From Haliscomenobacter hydrossis DSM 1100 (GTDB lineage: Bacteria; Bacteroidota; Bacteroidia; Chitinophagales; Saprospiraceae): a stretch of 64,000 nucleotides of DNA. Where the stretch lies: the NCBI RefSeq assembly GCF_000212735.1, contig NC_015510.1, positions 5,705,001-5,769,000 of the forward strand, given 5' to 3'. Position 1 is the first letter of the stretch, and each line of letters begins with the position of its first letter. The notes beneath the pieces were generated by a model. That model ran no database searches and was not told the origin of the DNA. It saw only the letters and a list, made by a program, of their open reading frames with translations. This document shows, one piece after another, positions 43,011-51,289 of this stretch. Position numbers and translations under genes: made by a program.

Positions 43011-44925
43011 TCGTATGTATATCAATAATCGGTATTTTAATCTCCACCCTTGTCCCTAGTACTTCCCCCGTTTTTTCATCTTTCAGATCAATGGTTAAAA
43101 CATAGACCTTTTTTTCACGGGAATTGTACAACAATTGCAGGCGTTGCTCGGTGATGGCGGTGCCCCGCGAACGGTGGTTGGTATAACGACCATCGTTGAG
43201 GTGCATTTGGCGGGCTTTTTCGCGACCAATGCCATCATCTTCTACCACACAAAGAATAGTGTCTTCATTGTGCAGTGAAAATTCCACTTTAATCTTTCCC
43301 AACTCCTTGTTGCGCAGGCCGTGTTCAATGGCATTTTCTACGTAAGGTTGTACAATCATGGTCGGTACGCCGGTGATGTCTTCTTCAATTTCGTCATCCA
43401 CGGAGATGGTGTAACTCAGGCGGTCTTCAAAGCGCAATTTTTCGTTGATGTATAAATAGTCGCTGAGGAAAGCGATTTCTTTTTCCAAAGACACCACTTC
43501 CAGATCGGAGTATTCCAGGCTTTGGCGCATCAATTTGGCAAAGCGAGCCAGGTATTTCGCGGCATTGGTACTCTCGTTGGAGGTGATGTAGTTTTGGATG
43601 GAATTGAGGGCATTGAACAAAAAATGGGGATTCATCTGTGCGCGCAAGGCCTTGAGTTGCAATTTTGCCGCCTGCAAACGCAGCAACTCCGCTTCCTTGT
43701 GCTGCTTTTCAGCTTCGTATTTTACTTCCAACTCCATACGTTTACGCTCATTCACGTCCTGTTGGTACAGTTCGGCGTTTTTGCTGTGTTCCAACAGGTG
43801 CTCATAGGCTTTGGCGTACATGCCTAACTGGGCAAAAAAGCCCGCCATGTCTTTGTAAATGCTGGACAAACGTTTGTAATCAGAAGCTTCTTCGGCAAAC
43901 AACAAGGCCTTGGAAAAATGTTTTTCGGCTTGCACCGTCTTGCCTAGTGCACCATAAGCCAAGCCTCTCCAGGACTCAATCAGGGCAAAATTCTCCAGGG
44001 CATCCGCCGACATACCTTTAAATTGGGCTTCGGCTTTTTTGAAGAGCTTGAGGGCGTTTTCGTAGTTTTTGTGCTGTAATTGGCAATATCCTACATTGGC
44101 GAGGGCACTGGCTTTGGCGTAGGGATTGACGTCATCGTGGGTTTCAATGGCTTTGAGGAAATAATGTTCGGCACTTTCGAGGTTGTTGAGGGCCATAAAA
44201 CCATTGCCCACATTGAGATAGTTCCAGGAAAGACGACTACGCATGTCCATTGCTTCGGCCATTTCTACGGCTTTCAGGTAGGCTTCGACACTTTTTTCCT
44301 GATCGTCATTGCGTTCATAAATGGTACCCAAGCCGGTGTGGATCAAGATAAGAAAGTGGTAATCTTTGAGGTTGATGTAGCTGCCAAATTCGGTGATTTG
44401 TTTGTCCGCTTCGATCAACAGTTCAATGGCTCGGGAATAATTGGCAAAATGCAACTGAACAAAACCTTCCCGGGCGGTATGCCGGGCGCGCAGGCGTTCG
44501 TCGGGAAAGGCCCGCAGGAGTTTACCCGCTTTATCCAGAAAAAACAGGGCTTGATCCATACCCTGCATGTTGATGCAGGTACCCGCAAAATCGATGTATA
44601 CTTCGGCTTGTTGTTTTACGTCTCCACACTCTTCCACCAAACCGAGTAATTCGGTGAAATGATCCAGGGAACTGGAATAATTGTACAATTGATTTTCAAC
44701 AATGGCCGAATAAAGGTGAAAGTTGAGCTCTACATCGGCATTGGGATGTATCTTGATGAGGGCACTTTGTTCTGCCAGCAATACTTTGGCTCGTTGGGGA
44801 TTGGTATAGGTATAATAGGCCAAAAGCCGATCCAACAAAATCAAACGCTGATGGGGCGCTTTTTGCTGCTGCAGCTTGTGCTCCAAGCTGCGGATGTCAT
44901 CAATTTGAGGAAGAAGATCGGTCAT
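43006..44925 (-). CDS. TPR sensor histidine kinase of the LytS/YehU type
   Basis: The 639-residue protein has no membrane segment. The first 390 residues contain tetratricopeptide-type repeats (for example SWNYLNVGNGFMALNNLESAEHYFLKAIE, ASALANVGYCQLQHKNYENALKLFKKAE), then a coiled coil, and then a histidine kinase of the LytS class with His434 in QMNPHFLFNALNSIQNY and an ATPase part (VPTMIVQPYVENAIEHGLRNKE, VEDDGIGREKARQ). Such kinases usually act with LytTR regulators, of which the window contains one at 24803 far away. Start 44925 is supported by the following repeat R14. Convergent with the MORN protein gene. Confidence 0.88.
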   Translation of the reverse strand: MTDLLPQIDDIRSLEHKLQQQKAPHQRLILLDRLLAYYTYTNPQRAKVLLAEQSALIKIHPNADVELNFHLYSAIVENQLYNYSSSLDHFTELLGLVEECGDVKQQAEVYIDFAGTCINMQGMDQALFFLDKAGKLLRAFPDERLRARHTAREGFVQLHFANYSRAIELLIEADKQITEFGSYINLKDYHFLILIHTGLGTIYERNDDQEKSVEAYLKAVEMAEAMDMRSRLSWNYLNVGNGFMALNNLESAEHYFLKAIETHDDVNPYAKASALANVGYCQLQHKNYENALKLFKKAEAQFKGMSADALENFALIESWRGLAYGALGKTVQAEKHFSKALLFAEEASDYKRLSSIYKDMAGFFAQLGMYAKAYEHLLEHSKNAELYQQDVNERKRMELEVKYEAEKQHKEAELLRLQAAKLQLKALRAQMNPHFLFNALNSIQNYITSNESTNAAKYLARFAKLMRQSLEYSDLEVVSLEKEIAFLSDYLYINEKLRFEDRLSYTISVDDEIEEDITGVPTMIVQPYVENAIEHGLRNKELGKIKVEFSLHNEDTILCVVEDDGIGREKARQMHLNDGRYTNHRSRGTAITEQRLQLLYNSREKKVYVLTIDLKDEKTGEVLGTRVEIKIPIIDIHTR

Positions 44926-44930
44926 AACAG

Positions 44931-45005
44931 GTTTGGGTTTTGCGTTTTGGGGTTAGTTGACTATTCATACACAACCTACAACCCAAAACGCAAAACGCAA
45001 AACTT
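44931..45005. repeat. Palindromic element R14 (GGTTTTGCGTTTTGGG family)
   Basis: GGTTTGGGTTTTGCGTTTTG (44931-44950) pairs with CAAAACGCAAAACGCAAAAC-like units (44991-45003, with ACCCAAAACG between), around a loop with TAGTTGACTATTC. It lies between two minus-strand genes. Confidence 0.65.
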
Positions 45006-45007
45006 TA

Positions 45008-45748
45008 TTAAATGGAATGATTGGCAACGAGCCTACTCACTGTAGGTTCTGCACTCCCTCCTTGCGGTTCGATGGTGATGTTGAGGCTGCTGGCATTGGG
45101 CAAGTATTTCAATTCCTGATATTTTTCCAAATTTTCGCTGATCAGGCCAACGCTGACCATTTTTCCATCTACATCGGCCCAGATCTGGTATTGTTCTTCA
45201 GCACTCAATGGCTTCAAACTAAAAGGATTGATCATCGCCTCATGTTTAGCCTCATTCCAATACACCAGTGCAGCGGCCTGTGGCGCATTGGCGGTGCCTT
45301 CCAGCATGACGGGTGTGGTTTGTGGGTCTCTGAGGAATGCGATGATTTTTTCGCGGCTTTCGCAAGTAATGAGTTGTCCTTGCAGGGTGTGGTTTTCGGC
45401 TTGCAGGCTGCGCATGCGCAGGGCAGTGAGTCCACAGAGTAGTGCCAAGGCACCAATAACACCGATATTTAGCCAGGTGATTCTGCCATGAGTGGCTGCG
45501 GTTTGGCTGGAAGGGGGCGCACTCTTTTGATCAATTTCTTGCAATAATTTACCTTTAATACCTGGAGGAGGTGGAATGGCGTGCTGTAGTGCGTATTGCT
45601 CAATGGCCTTACGCATGTCTTCTACTTCTTCACGCAGTTCGGGGTACCTTTCCAGGTATTGCGCTACCACCTGCTCTTCGTTAGGATCAGTAAGCCCCAA
45701 AACGTGTTGTTCCAATAAACCAGATGCCAAAAACGTCTCTTTATCCAT
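45008..45748 (-). CDS. Anti-sigma factor (RskA-like)
   Basis: The 246-residue protein has an N-terminal cytoplasmic anti-sigma domain (LLEQHVLGLTDPNEEQVVAQYLERYPELREEVEDMRKAIEQYA), one membrane helix (about 92-110, LNIGVIGALALLCGLTAL), and an extracytoplasmic RskA-type domain (SREKIIAFL onward, with EYQIWADVDGK). It probably binds and silences the ECF sigma factor encoded 4 bases upstream, and releases it when the outer domain senses stress. The signal is unknown. Confidence 0.9.
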   Translation of the reverse strand: MDKETFLASGLLEQHVLGLTDPNEEQVVAQYLERYPELREEVEDMRKAIEQYALQHAIPPPPGIKGKLLQEIDQKSAPPSSQTAATHGRITWLNIGVIGALALLCGLTALRMRSLQAENHTLQGQLITCESREKIIAFLRDPQTTPVMLEGTANAPQAAALVYWNEAKHEAMINPFSLKPLSAEEQYQIWADVDGKMVSVGLISENLEKYQELKYLPNASSLNITIEPQGGSAEPTVSRLVANHSI

Positions 45749-45752
45749 AGTA

Positions 45753-46301
45753 TTACATGATTAGTAGTAAGCACCACCAAACGCTACTGTACTGAACAGA
45801 AAAAACCTTGCGCAGTTCACGCAAAGCAATACGAACTCTTGATTTTACAGTACCCAAGGGAATGTTTAATTCTTCCGTTACTTCTTCCTGGGTATACCCT
45901 TTAAAATAAATCAGATCAATGACGTGGCGGTATTTTTCCTCCAGTTTGTTCACCTGCGTATTCAATCCAATATGATCGGTTGGCATTTCGGAAAAATCTT
46001 CCTGCTGGTTCGGCGCAATCCGGTTCCGCGATTCTTCAGTTCTCAATTTATCAATGGCGGTATTGCGGGTGATGTTGAGCATCCAGGTAAATAAGGTGCC
46101 CTTGCTGGGGTCGTAAACATGACCTTTTTTCCAAATTTTCACAAAAGCTTCTTGCAACACATCCTCAGCAATCATCTCCGAACGCACAATTTTGAGCACG
46201 ATACCGTATAATGCAGGCCCATACTGATCGTACAAAGCGCTAATGGCTTGTTTATTCTGCTCTTGGAGCTGCCGTATCATCTGGCCGTCTGGTGCTTGCA
46301 T
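45753..46301 (-). CDS. ECF-type RNA polymerase sigma factor
   Basis: The 182-residue protein has region 2 (ALYDQYGPALYGIVLKIVRSEMIAEDVLQEAFVKIWKKG, FTWMLNITRNTAIDKLR) and region 4 (KLEEKYRHVIDLIYFKGYTQEEVTEELNIPLGTVKSRVRIALRELR), the layout of ECF sigma factors. It is the partner of the anti-sigma protein next door. The Met at 46301 is chosen; a longer frame to 46418 starts in repeat R15 and gives no conserved sequence. Confidence 0.93.
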   Translation of the reverse strand: MQAPDGQMIRQLQEQNKQAISALYDQYGPALYGIVLKIVRSEMIAEDVLQEAFVKIWKKGHVYDPSKGTLFTWMLNITRNTAIDKLRTEESRNRIAPNQQEDFSEMPTDHIGLNTQVNKLEEKYRHVIDLIYFKGYTQEEVTEELNIPLGTVKSRVRIALRELRKVFSVQYSSVWWCLLLIM

Positions 46302-46352
46302 ATCGAAACCCGGTGAATTGATGCTAAAAGTAGAAGAAGAACAGTAAGAAAC

Positions 46353-46483
46353 AAAAAAGGTTCGAGGGTTTGAGGGTTTGAGGGTTCGGGGGTTCGAGGG
46401 TTCGGGGGTTGCACACAAACAGTGACCAACCCTCGAACCCTCGAACTACGAACCCTCGAACCCCCAAACCTTCCGAACTTTTT
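46353..46483. repeat. Palindromic tandem-repeat element R15 (GGGTTCGAG family)
   Basis: The left arm (46353-46411) runs through several units of GGTTCGAGGGTTTGAGGG to GGGGGTTG; the right arm (46428-46483) has CAACCCTCGAACCCTCGAAC and GAACCCTCGAACCCCCAAACC. It lies between the divergent sigma factor and WG-repeat genes, with A and T runs at its two ends. Confidence 0.85.
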
Positions 46484-46519
46484 TCTATCTTCGCCCTGCA
46501 TTATTCATTACCGCGGCTC

Positions 46520-47542
46520 ATGAACCAAGCATTGTACAAGATTAGAGAAAAAGGAAAATACGGCTTCATTAATCAGCAAGGAGAAGTGGTGATTGAACCA
46601 CAGTATTACGATGCAGAGGATTTCTTCAATGGCTATTCACGGATTCGGCTCAATGACAAGCTGGTTCCAATGGATCCAATCGGTCGTTTGTTGATCAAAC
46701 ATTTTTTCAACTTTGTAGGCTATTTTGAAGAGGGGCTGGCCCGAGCGCAGTTGGTCAATCGCTGGGGGTACATCGATCAAAAATGCAACCTTGTCATTGA
46801 TGTTCAATACGATCAGGCCGGAGATTTTAGCGCTGGGCTGGCCGCAGTAAGTAAAAAAAAGCAGTATGGATTCATCAACCCAGCAGGTGATTGGATTGTA
46901 CAGCCCCAATACGAATGGGCGGGAACCTTCAACAAGGGTTTGGCGCCAGTGGCATGGAATGAAGGCTCAGGATTTATCGGTCCAGATGGTTTTTTGGCAT
47001 TTAGTACCCTGTATGAAAAATGTCTGCCGTTTCAAGGCGAAGTTTCTGTAATAGTACATCGGCGCCAATGGGGTTTGCTCAATCGGGATGGGGTTACCCT
47101 TTGTGAACCCAAATACCTCTACAAGGAAGGCGTCTCAAATGGCGAGTTTTTTGAAGATCTGGCCATCATTTGTCAGGATGAACGTTTTGGGTTTCTCAAC
47201 CGTGATGGCCATGAAGTCATTGCACCGCAATACGCCGCGGTGGGAGATTTTAGCGAAGGTTTGGCACCCATAAAAGAAGACAAATTATATGGGTACATCA
47301 ATCTTGCGGGGCAAGTACATCTTGCGCCGCAGTTTCAGGATGCCGATGTTTTTTCGGAGGGTCTGGCCGCAGTGAGTATCAAAGGCTCCTGGGGTTACAT
47401 CAATCGAGATGGAGAACTGGTCATTCCTAGCATTTTTAAACAAGCCAAGCCATTCAAAAATGGATTGGCACTGGTAACAACTGCTGGAAGATGGGCCTAC
47501 ATCAATCCGCAGGGACAAGTAGTATGGGCAGAAACATTGTAG
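46520..47542 (+). CDS. WG-repeat protein
   Basis: The 340-residue protein consists of about eight repeats of the WG/KWG type (GKYGFINQQGEVVIEPQYYDAEDF; RWGYIDQKCNLVIDVQYDQAGDFSAGLAAV; SWGYINRDGELVIPSIF). It has no signal peptide. Such repeats form beta-propeller-like structures that bind other proteins; the function is unknown. The Met at 46520 is chosen because repeat R15 precedes it. The last codons (ACA TTG) and the stop TAG (47540-47542) lie in the left arm of R16. Confidence 0.85.
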   Translation: MNQALYKIREKGKYGFINQQGEVVIEPQYYDAEDFFNGYSRIRLNDKLVPMDPIGRLLIKHFFNFVGYFEEGLARAQLVNRWGYIDQKCNLVIDVQYDQAGDFSAGLAAVSKKKQYGFINPAGDWIVQPQYEWAGTFNKGLAPVAWNEGSGFIGPDGFLAFSTLYEKCLPFQGEVSVIVHRRQWGLLNRDGVTLCEPKYLYKEGVSNGEFFEDLAIICQDERFGFLNRDGHEVIAPQYAAVGDFSEGLAPIKEDKLYGYINLAGQVHLAPQFQDADVFSEGLAAVSIKGSWGYINRDGELVIPSIFKQAKPFKNGLALVTTAGRWAYINPQGQVVWAETL

Positions 47543-47640
47543 GGGCAACCCTGCGTGGTTGCCCATTGATGGGGCGGTTGTGTCAACCACCCGTGGTTAT
47601 CCAATGGATGGGCAACCACGCAGGGTTGCCCCTACAATGT
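47534..47640. repeat. Perfect 33-bp inverted repeat R16 (GTAGGGGCAACC family)
   Basis: The arms 47534-47566 and 47608-47640 are exact reverse complements over 33 bases, and each arm contains its own hairpin (GGGGCAACC with GGTTGCCC). Both stop codons of the convergent genes (47540-47542 and 47634-47632) are the TAG of GTAGGGG in the two arms. Confidence 0.92.
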
Positions 47641-48279
47641 TGCAATCACGTCCACGTTACCCTTCACTTTTTGCCCAATCGAAACCTTCACTTTGGCATC
47701 AAGGGGCAAAAAAAGGTCGACCCGCGAGCCAAATTTGATGAATCCATACTCTTGTCCTTGCTCCAAAATTTGGCCCTCCTTTACATAATAGCGGATGCGC
47801 CGGGCGACTGCGCCAGCAATTTGCCGCAGCAGAATTTCCGTTTTGGCGTTTTTGATCACCACCGTAGTGCGCTCGTTCTCCGTTGAAGATTTGGGATGCC
47901 AGGCAACCAGGTATTTTCCAGGGTGGTATTTTGTGTATTGCACCGTACCGCCAATGGCCGCTCGGTTGACGTGTACATTGAGCGGCGACATAAAAATGGA
48001 GACTTGCAATTTTTTCTCCTTAAAATATTCGGGCTCCTCCGTTTCTTCAATCACGACCACTTGCCCGTCTGCAGGAGCATAAATCCAGCCTTCGTTTTTC
48101 TGGGCAATTTTGCGCGGTGGATTGCGAAAGAACTGTACAATCAAGCCGAAAAAAACCAGGCTCACTATCCCCAGCCAAGGTTGTAAAACTGGAATGTAAC
48201 CGGCACAAAGTGCGTTGATGAGCCCCAGGCCTAGGGTTGTGATCAGAATGATGAGATGGCCTTCGCGGTGAATGATCAT
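47632..48279 (-). CDS. psd: Phosphatidylserine decarboxylase family protein
   Basis: The 215-residue protein has two membrane helices (about 8-28 and 33-52) and a C-terminal decarboxylase domain. The self-processing site that creates the pyruvoyl group is Gly184-Ser185 in IKFGSRVDLFLP; family blocks YAPADGQVVVIEE, FMSPLNVHVNRAAIGGTVQYTKYHPGKYLVAWHPKS and KSSTENERTTVVI are present. It makes phosphatidylethanolamine in the inner membrane. The last residues TL and the stop are encoded in R16. It is upstream of a region with repeat R17, and cdsA in the same direction makes its phospholipid precursor. Confidence 0.9.
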   Translation of the reverse strand: MIIHREGHLIILITTLGLGLINALCAGYIPVLQPWLGIVSLVFFGLIVQFFRNPPRKIAQKNEGWIYAPADGQVVVIEETEEPEYFKEKKLQVSIFMSPLNVHVNRAAIGGTVQYTKYHPGKYLVAWHPKSSTENERTTVVIKNAKTEILLRQIAGAVARRIRYYVKEGQILEQGQEYGFIKFGSRVDLFLPLDAKVKVSIGQKVKGNVDVIATL

Positions 48280-48280
48280 A

Positions 48281-48378
48281 AGTTGAAATGTTGAAGAGCT
48301 ATCAGCAATCAGCTATGAGCAATCAGCTTTCAGCAACCCGGGGCTGATAGCTGACTGCTCATAGCTGATTGCTAATTA
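48281..48378. repeat. Palindromic element R17 (AGCAATCAGCTATGAG family) with R3-type remnant
   Basis: AGTTGAAATGTTGAAGAGCT (48281-48300) is a copy of the R3 units. AGCTATCAGCAATCAGCTATG and AGCAATCAGC (48298-48328) pair with GCTGATAGCTGACTGCTCATAGCTGATTGC (48342-48371). The stop TAG of cdsA (48372-48374) is the start of the last unit. Confidence 0.75.
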
Positions 48379-49205
48379 AATATCCAAAACAAATAAGCCG
48401 CCGAAAAAGGCAGCTGAAACATAAATCCGTCGAAACGATCCAGAAAGCCACCATGGCCAGGCAACAAATCACTGGAATCTTTGATGTTGAAGCCACGTTT
48501 GAAGCTGGATTCCACCAAATCGCCGATCGATCCAAAGATGATCACAATGATCCCCAATACCACCCAATGCATCAATGCCAATTCGGGAAACAGCCGCCAT
48601 AGCCCCCAGGCTACAATGAGCGTAAATACCGCTGCCCCCATAGAACCCTCCCAGGTTTTTTTAGGGGAAATTTTTGGAAAAAGTGGCGTTTTACCCAATT
48701 TGGAACCAACCAAATATGCGCTGGTATCTGAAGTCCAGGTCATCAGCATCAAGCCAAGCGGAATATGAAATGAAAAATCGGAGTCAATGAACGCAATGGC
48801 ATTCAACAAGGAAAAGGGGACACCAATATATAATACGGTTAAAAAGATGAACCCAACTTGATGAAAAGACTGAGTATTGCCTTCGGATAATTCATAAACG
48901 AAAGGCAAAAACAACAAGGGAAAAAAGGTCAACAACATGGGCAACCAACAATCATCCGGGATGAAACCCAAATTGAAACCACTCAGCCAAAGGTAGGGGA
49001 GTAGCCCTAAACCTACGCCAATCGAACGCCGGATGAGGTTGCTGCGGGTTTCTTCGTGGAAGGTCAATCCTGTAAATTCCCATAAACACATCCCCGTAAT
49101 GGCGCCAAAAAGTAAAACAAAAGGAATTTTACCTCCAAAAACCCCCCCCAGCATAATCAGTACAAAAACAGTAGCAGTAATTACCCGCAAACGAAGACCG
49201 CCCAT
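48372..49205 (-). CDS. cdsA: Phosphatidate cytidylyltransferase
   Basis: CdsA makes CDP-diacylglycerol, the precursor of all phospholipids, in the inner membrane. The 277-residue protein has about seven membrane helices. The C-terminal signature SPKKTWEGSMGA with KPSHGG-type block GHGGFLDRFDGFMFQ and GSIGDLVESSFKRG is present. The gene is likely cotranscribed with the CPBP protease gene and upstream of psd, separated by R17. Confidence 0.93.
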   Translation of the reverse strand: MGGLRLRVITATVFVLIMLGGVFGGKIPFVLLFGAITGMCLWEFTGLTFHEETRSNLIRRSIGVGLGLLPYLWLSGFNLGFIPDDCWLPMLLTFFPLLFLPFVYELSEGNTQSFHQVGFIFLTVLYIGVPFSLLNAIAFIDSDFSFHIPLGLMLMTWTSDTSAYLVGSKLGKTPLFPKISPKKTWEGSMGAAVFTLIVAWGLWRLFPELALMHWVVLGIIVIIFGSIGDLVESSFKRGFNIKDSSDLLPGHGGFLDRFDGFMFQLPFSAAYLFWIFN

Positions 49206-49216
49206 AATGCCTGGAT

Positions 49217-50167
49217 TTAATGATTGTGTTTATGCATTCTGCTAAGGTAATATCCTACCACGATGATGACCACCAAACCCAATCCGCCCCCTAGCCAATT
49301 GGGGTCGTCAATGACCTGATCTGGACTAAACTGCCCGGCGTTTTCACCCAACACATAATAAGCCACAACTTGCAAACTGTTGAATAAAAAATGGGCAATG
49401 ATGGGTAGCCACAAACTTTTGGACCAATGAAACAGATACCCCAGCCCTGCACCCAGAAACATACGGGGCAAAAAGCCGACAAATTGCATGTGAATGGCGC
49501 TAAATATAAAAGCAGTAACCCAAATGGCTGCTATTGGATGCCGGAGCAATCTGGTCAGCTGCTGTTGTACAATCCCCCTGAAAACCAATTCTTCACCCAC
49601 AGCAGCCACTACGCCTACCGTGAGCAGATTGAGTAGCAACTCAGCCGGACTTTCCATGCGCAGCAAAATTTTCACCAATTCATTAGCATTTTGCTCCATG
49701 TCTTTCATCCAGGTGGGCAAGGGAAGTTGTTGGTTGATCCAATAGGTGGTTTGGGCAAAAGGGAAAATGCCCACAATGAACAACAAACTTGCTCCAATGA
49801 ACAGCCAACCCGGCCAATGGTTGAGTTTTAATTCCTGGAGCCACTTGCTCCGGAAAAAGAGCAGTGCTACCAGTAGTGCTCCGCCCGTAAAGGCAAACAA
49901 ATGGGGAAACAGGTTGGCCCAGCGGGCAAGATTTCTTTGTTGTAGGCTGGCTTCCTCCTTGAGGGTGCTGAGAAAGCTTAGCCCTTCAAATCCTAGTGAA
50001 GTGATCAAACCCGTGGTCACGAGGGAACCGACCACCAGCCCAATCAGCATAAAAGTAACCAAGCAAAACAGCACAATCCAGGGAGAAGTCTCATTTCCTT
50101 TCGCTGGCATTTCTGAATCCGGGATGGGATAGATCATGAATTTTTTTGTAAAATTACGTAAACTCAT
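49217..50167 (-). CDS. CPBP-family intramembrane glutamic endopeptidase
   Basis: The 316-residue protein has about seven membrane helices. The CPBP (Abi) motifs are visible: Glu-Glu in GEELVFRGIVQQQL, FSAIHMQFVGFLPRMFLGAGLGYLFHW, and HFLFNSL near the C-terminus. Family members cleave membrane-anchored substrates. The start is uncertain (50167 or the Met 11 codons later, MIYPIPDSEMPAK). It lies 11 bases upstream of cdsA. Confidence 0.85.
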   Translation of the reverse strand: MSLRNFTKKFMIYPIPDSEMPAKGNETSPWIVLFCLVTFMLIGLVVGSLVTTGLITSLGFEGLSFLSTLKEEASLQQRNLARWANLFPHLFAFTGGALLVALLFFRSKWLQELKLNHWPGWLFIGASLLFIVGIFPFAQTTYWINQQLPLPTWMKDMEQNANELVKILLRMESPAELLLNLLTVGVVAAVGEELVFRGIVQQQLTRLLRHPIAAIWVTAFIFSAIHMQFVGFLPRMFLGAGLGYLFHWSKSLWLPIIAHFLFNSLQVVAYYVLGENAGQFSPDQVIDDPNWLGGGLGLVVIIVVGYYLSRMHKHNH

Positions 50168-50205
50168 TAATGTATCGGGGAAAAAATATCGAGCTTTGCC
50201 TTTGT

Positions 50206-50347
50206 GAAGTTGAAAAGTTTAGGGTTGAAAAGTTGAAAAGTTTGGGTTAAGCAAGATTTAAAATTTTATTAGAAGCCTTAAATCATGCTTACCGTAAAAT
50301 TTCAACCCGAACTTTTCAACACTTCAACTTTTCAACACTTCAACTTC
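50206..50347. repeat. Palindromic tandem-repeat element R18 (GTTGAAAAG family)
   Basis: The left arm (50206-50261) has GAAGTTGAAAAGTTTAGGG and GTTGAAAAGTTGAAAAGTTTGGGTT; the right arm (50278-50347) has AACCCGAACTTTTCAACACTTCAAC units. The inner part pairs GATTTAA with TTAAATC. It lies between divergent genes, 5 bases before the pdxJ ATG. Confidence 0.85.
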
Positions 50348-50351
50348 TACC

Positions 50352-51071
50352 ATGGAAAGTGTCCGCTTAAGCGTAAACATCAACAAGATTGCGTTGATTC
50401 GCAATTCCAGGGGGGCTAACCTGCCCGATTTGACACAAATTGCCCGCGATTGTGAAGCATTCGGGGCGCAAGGCATCACCGTTCACCCCCGTCCGGATGA
50501 ACGCCACGTGCGGTTTGATGATCTCCCCCTGCTCCAAGCCACCGTCCGTACCGAATTCAATATAGAAGGCAACCCTGACCCTCGCTTTTTACGGGAAGTT
50601 ATGCAGGTAAAACCCCATCAGGCTACGCTGGTGCCCGACGGCCCTCAGGCACTCACTTCCGATCAGGGTTGGGACACTGCCAAACACCACGATTTTTTGG
50701 TGGATGTGGTGGCGCAATTGCAATCGGTAGGTACCCGGGTTTCCATTTTTGTAGATGCGGAGGAGCGATTTGTAGAAGGTGCCAAACGTGTAGGTGCCGA
50801 TCGGATCGAATTTTATACAGGCCATTATGCAAAAGTGTTCCCTTCAAATCCTATTGAAGCCGTAAAAAAACATGTACATTGTGCAAAACTCGCCGTAGAG
50901 TTGGGACTAGGCATCAACGCTGGCCATGACTTGAACCTCAAAAACCTCAGCTTTTATAAAGACCAGGTGCAGGGTTTAATGGAAGTTTCGATTGGTCATG
51001 CCTTGGTATGTGATGCCCTGTATTATGGCTTACAGAATACCATTCAGATGTATTTGCGGCAGTTGAATTAA
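50352..51071 (+). CDS. pdxJ: Pyridoxine 5'-phosphate synthase
   Basis: PdxJ makes pyridoxine 5'-phosphate from deoxyxylulose 5-phosphate and a 3-amino-2-oxopropyl phosphate in the cytoplasm. The 239-residue protein is a TIM barrel with the family blocks LSVNINKIALIRNSRG, QGITVHPRPDERHVRFDDL, NIEGNPD, HQATLVPDGPQALTSDQGWD, RIEFYTGHYAK and LGINAGHDLNLKNL. ATG 50352 follows R18 by 5 bases; the next gene, a susC, lies after a 218-base gap that has its promoter. Confidence 0.95.
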   Translation: MESVRLSVNINKIALIRNSRGANLPDLTQIARDCEAFGAQGITVHPRPDERHVRFDDLPLLQATVRTEFNIEGNPDPRFLREVMQVKPHQATLVPDGPQALTSDQGWDTAKHHDFLVDVVAQLQSVGTRVSIFVDAEERFVEGAKRVGADRIEFYTGHYAKVFPSNPIEAVKKHVHCAKLAVELGLGINAGHDLNLKNLSFYKDQVQGLMEVSIGHALVCDALYYGLQNTIQMYLRQLN

Positions 51072-51170
51072 CCCCGTTGAAAAAAGCACAAAACTTTGTC
51101 AACAACAAAAAAAATAAAGAGTTCGCAAAAAAAACCGTTCGCGATGTTAAATAATTGACAAATTTTGAAT

Positions 51171-51189
51171 TATTTGGCAGCGGATTAGT
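51171..51189 (+). promoter_or_regulatory. Shared upstream box of susC genes (copy 1)
   Basis: TATTTGGCAGCGGATTAGT (51171-51189) resembles the box before susC 2 (TTTGGCTACGGATTAGT). Both occur about 30-100 bases before the start codons. CGGATTAGT is the conserved part. Confidence 0.45.
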
Positions 51190-51289
51190 AAATATTGGAC
51201 GCAAGCAGTAATATTCAACTTTATTTCTCACCCGTTTGGGGGGAGGAGTTCTTAGCTTTTAATTTTTTTCAACATAAAACAGCGATAGT

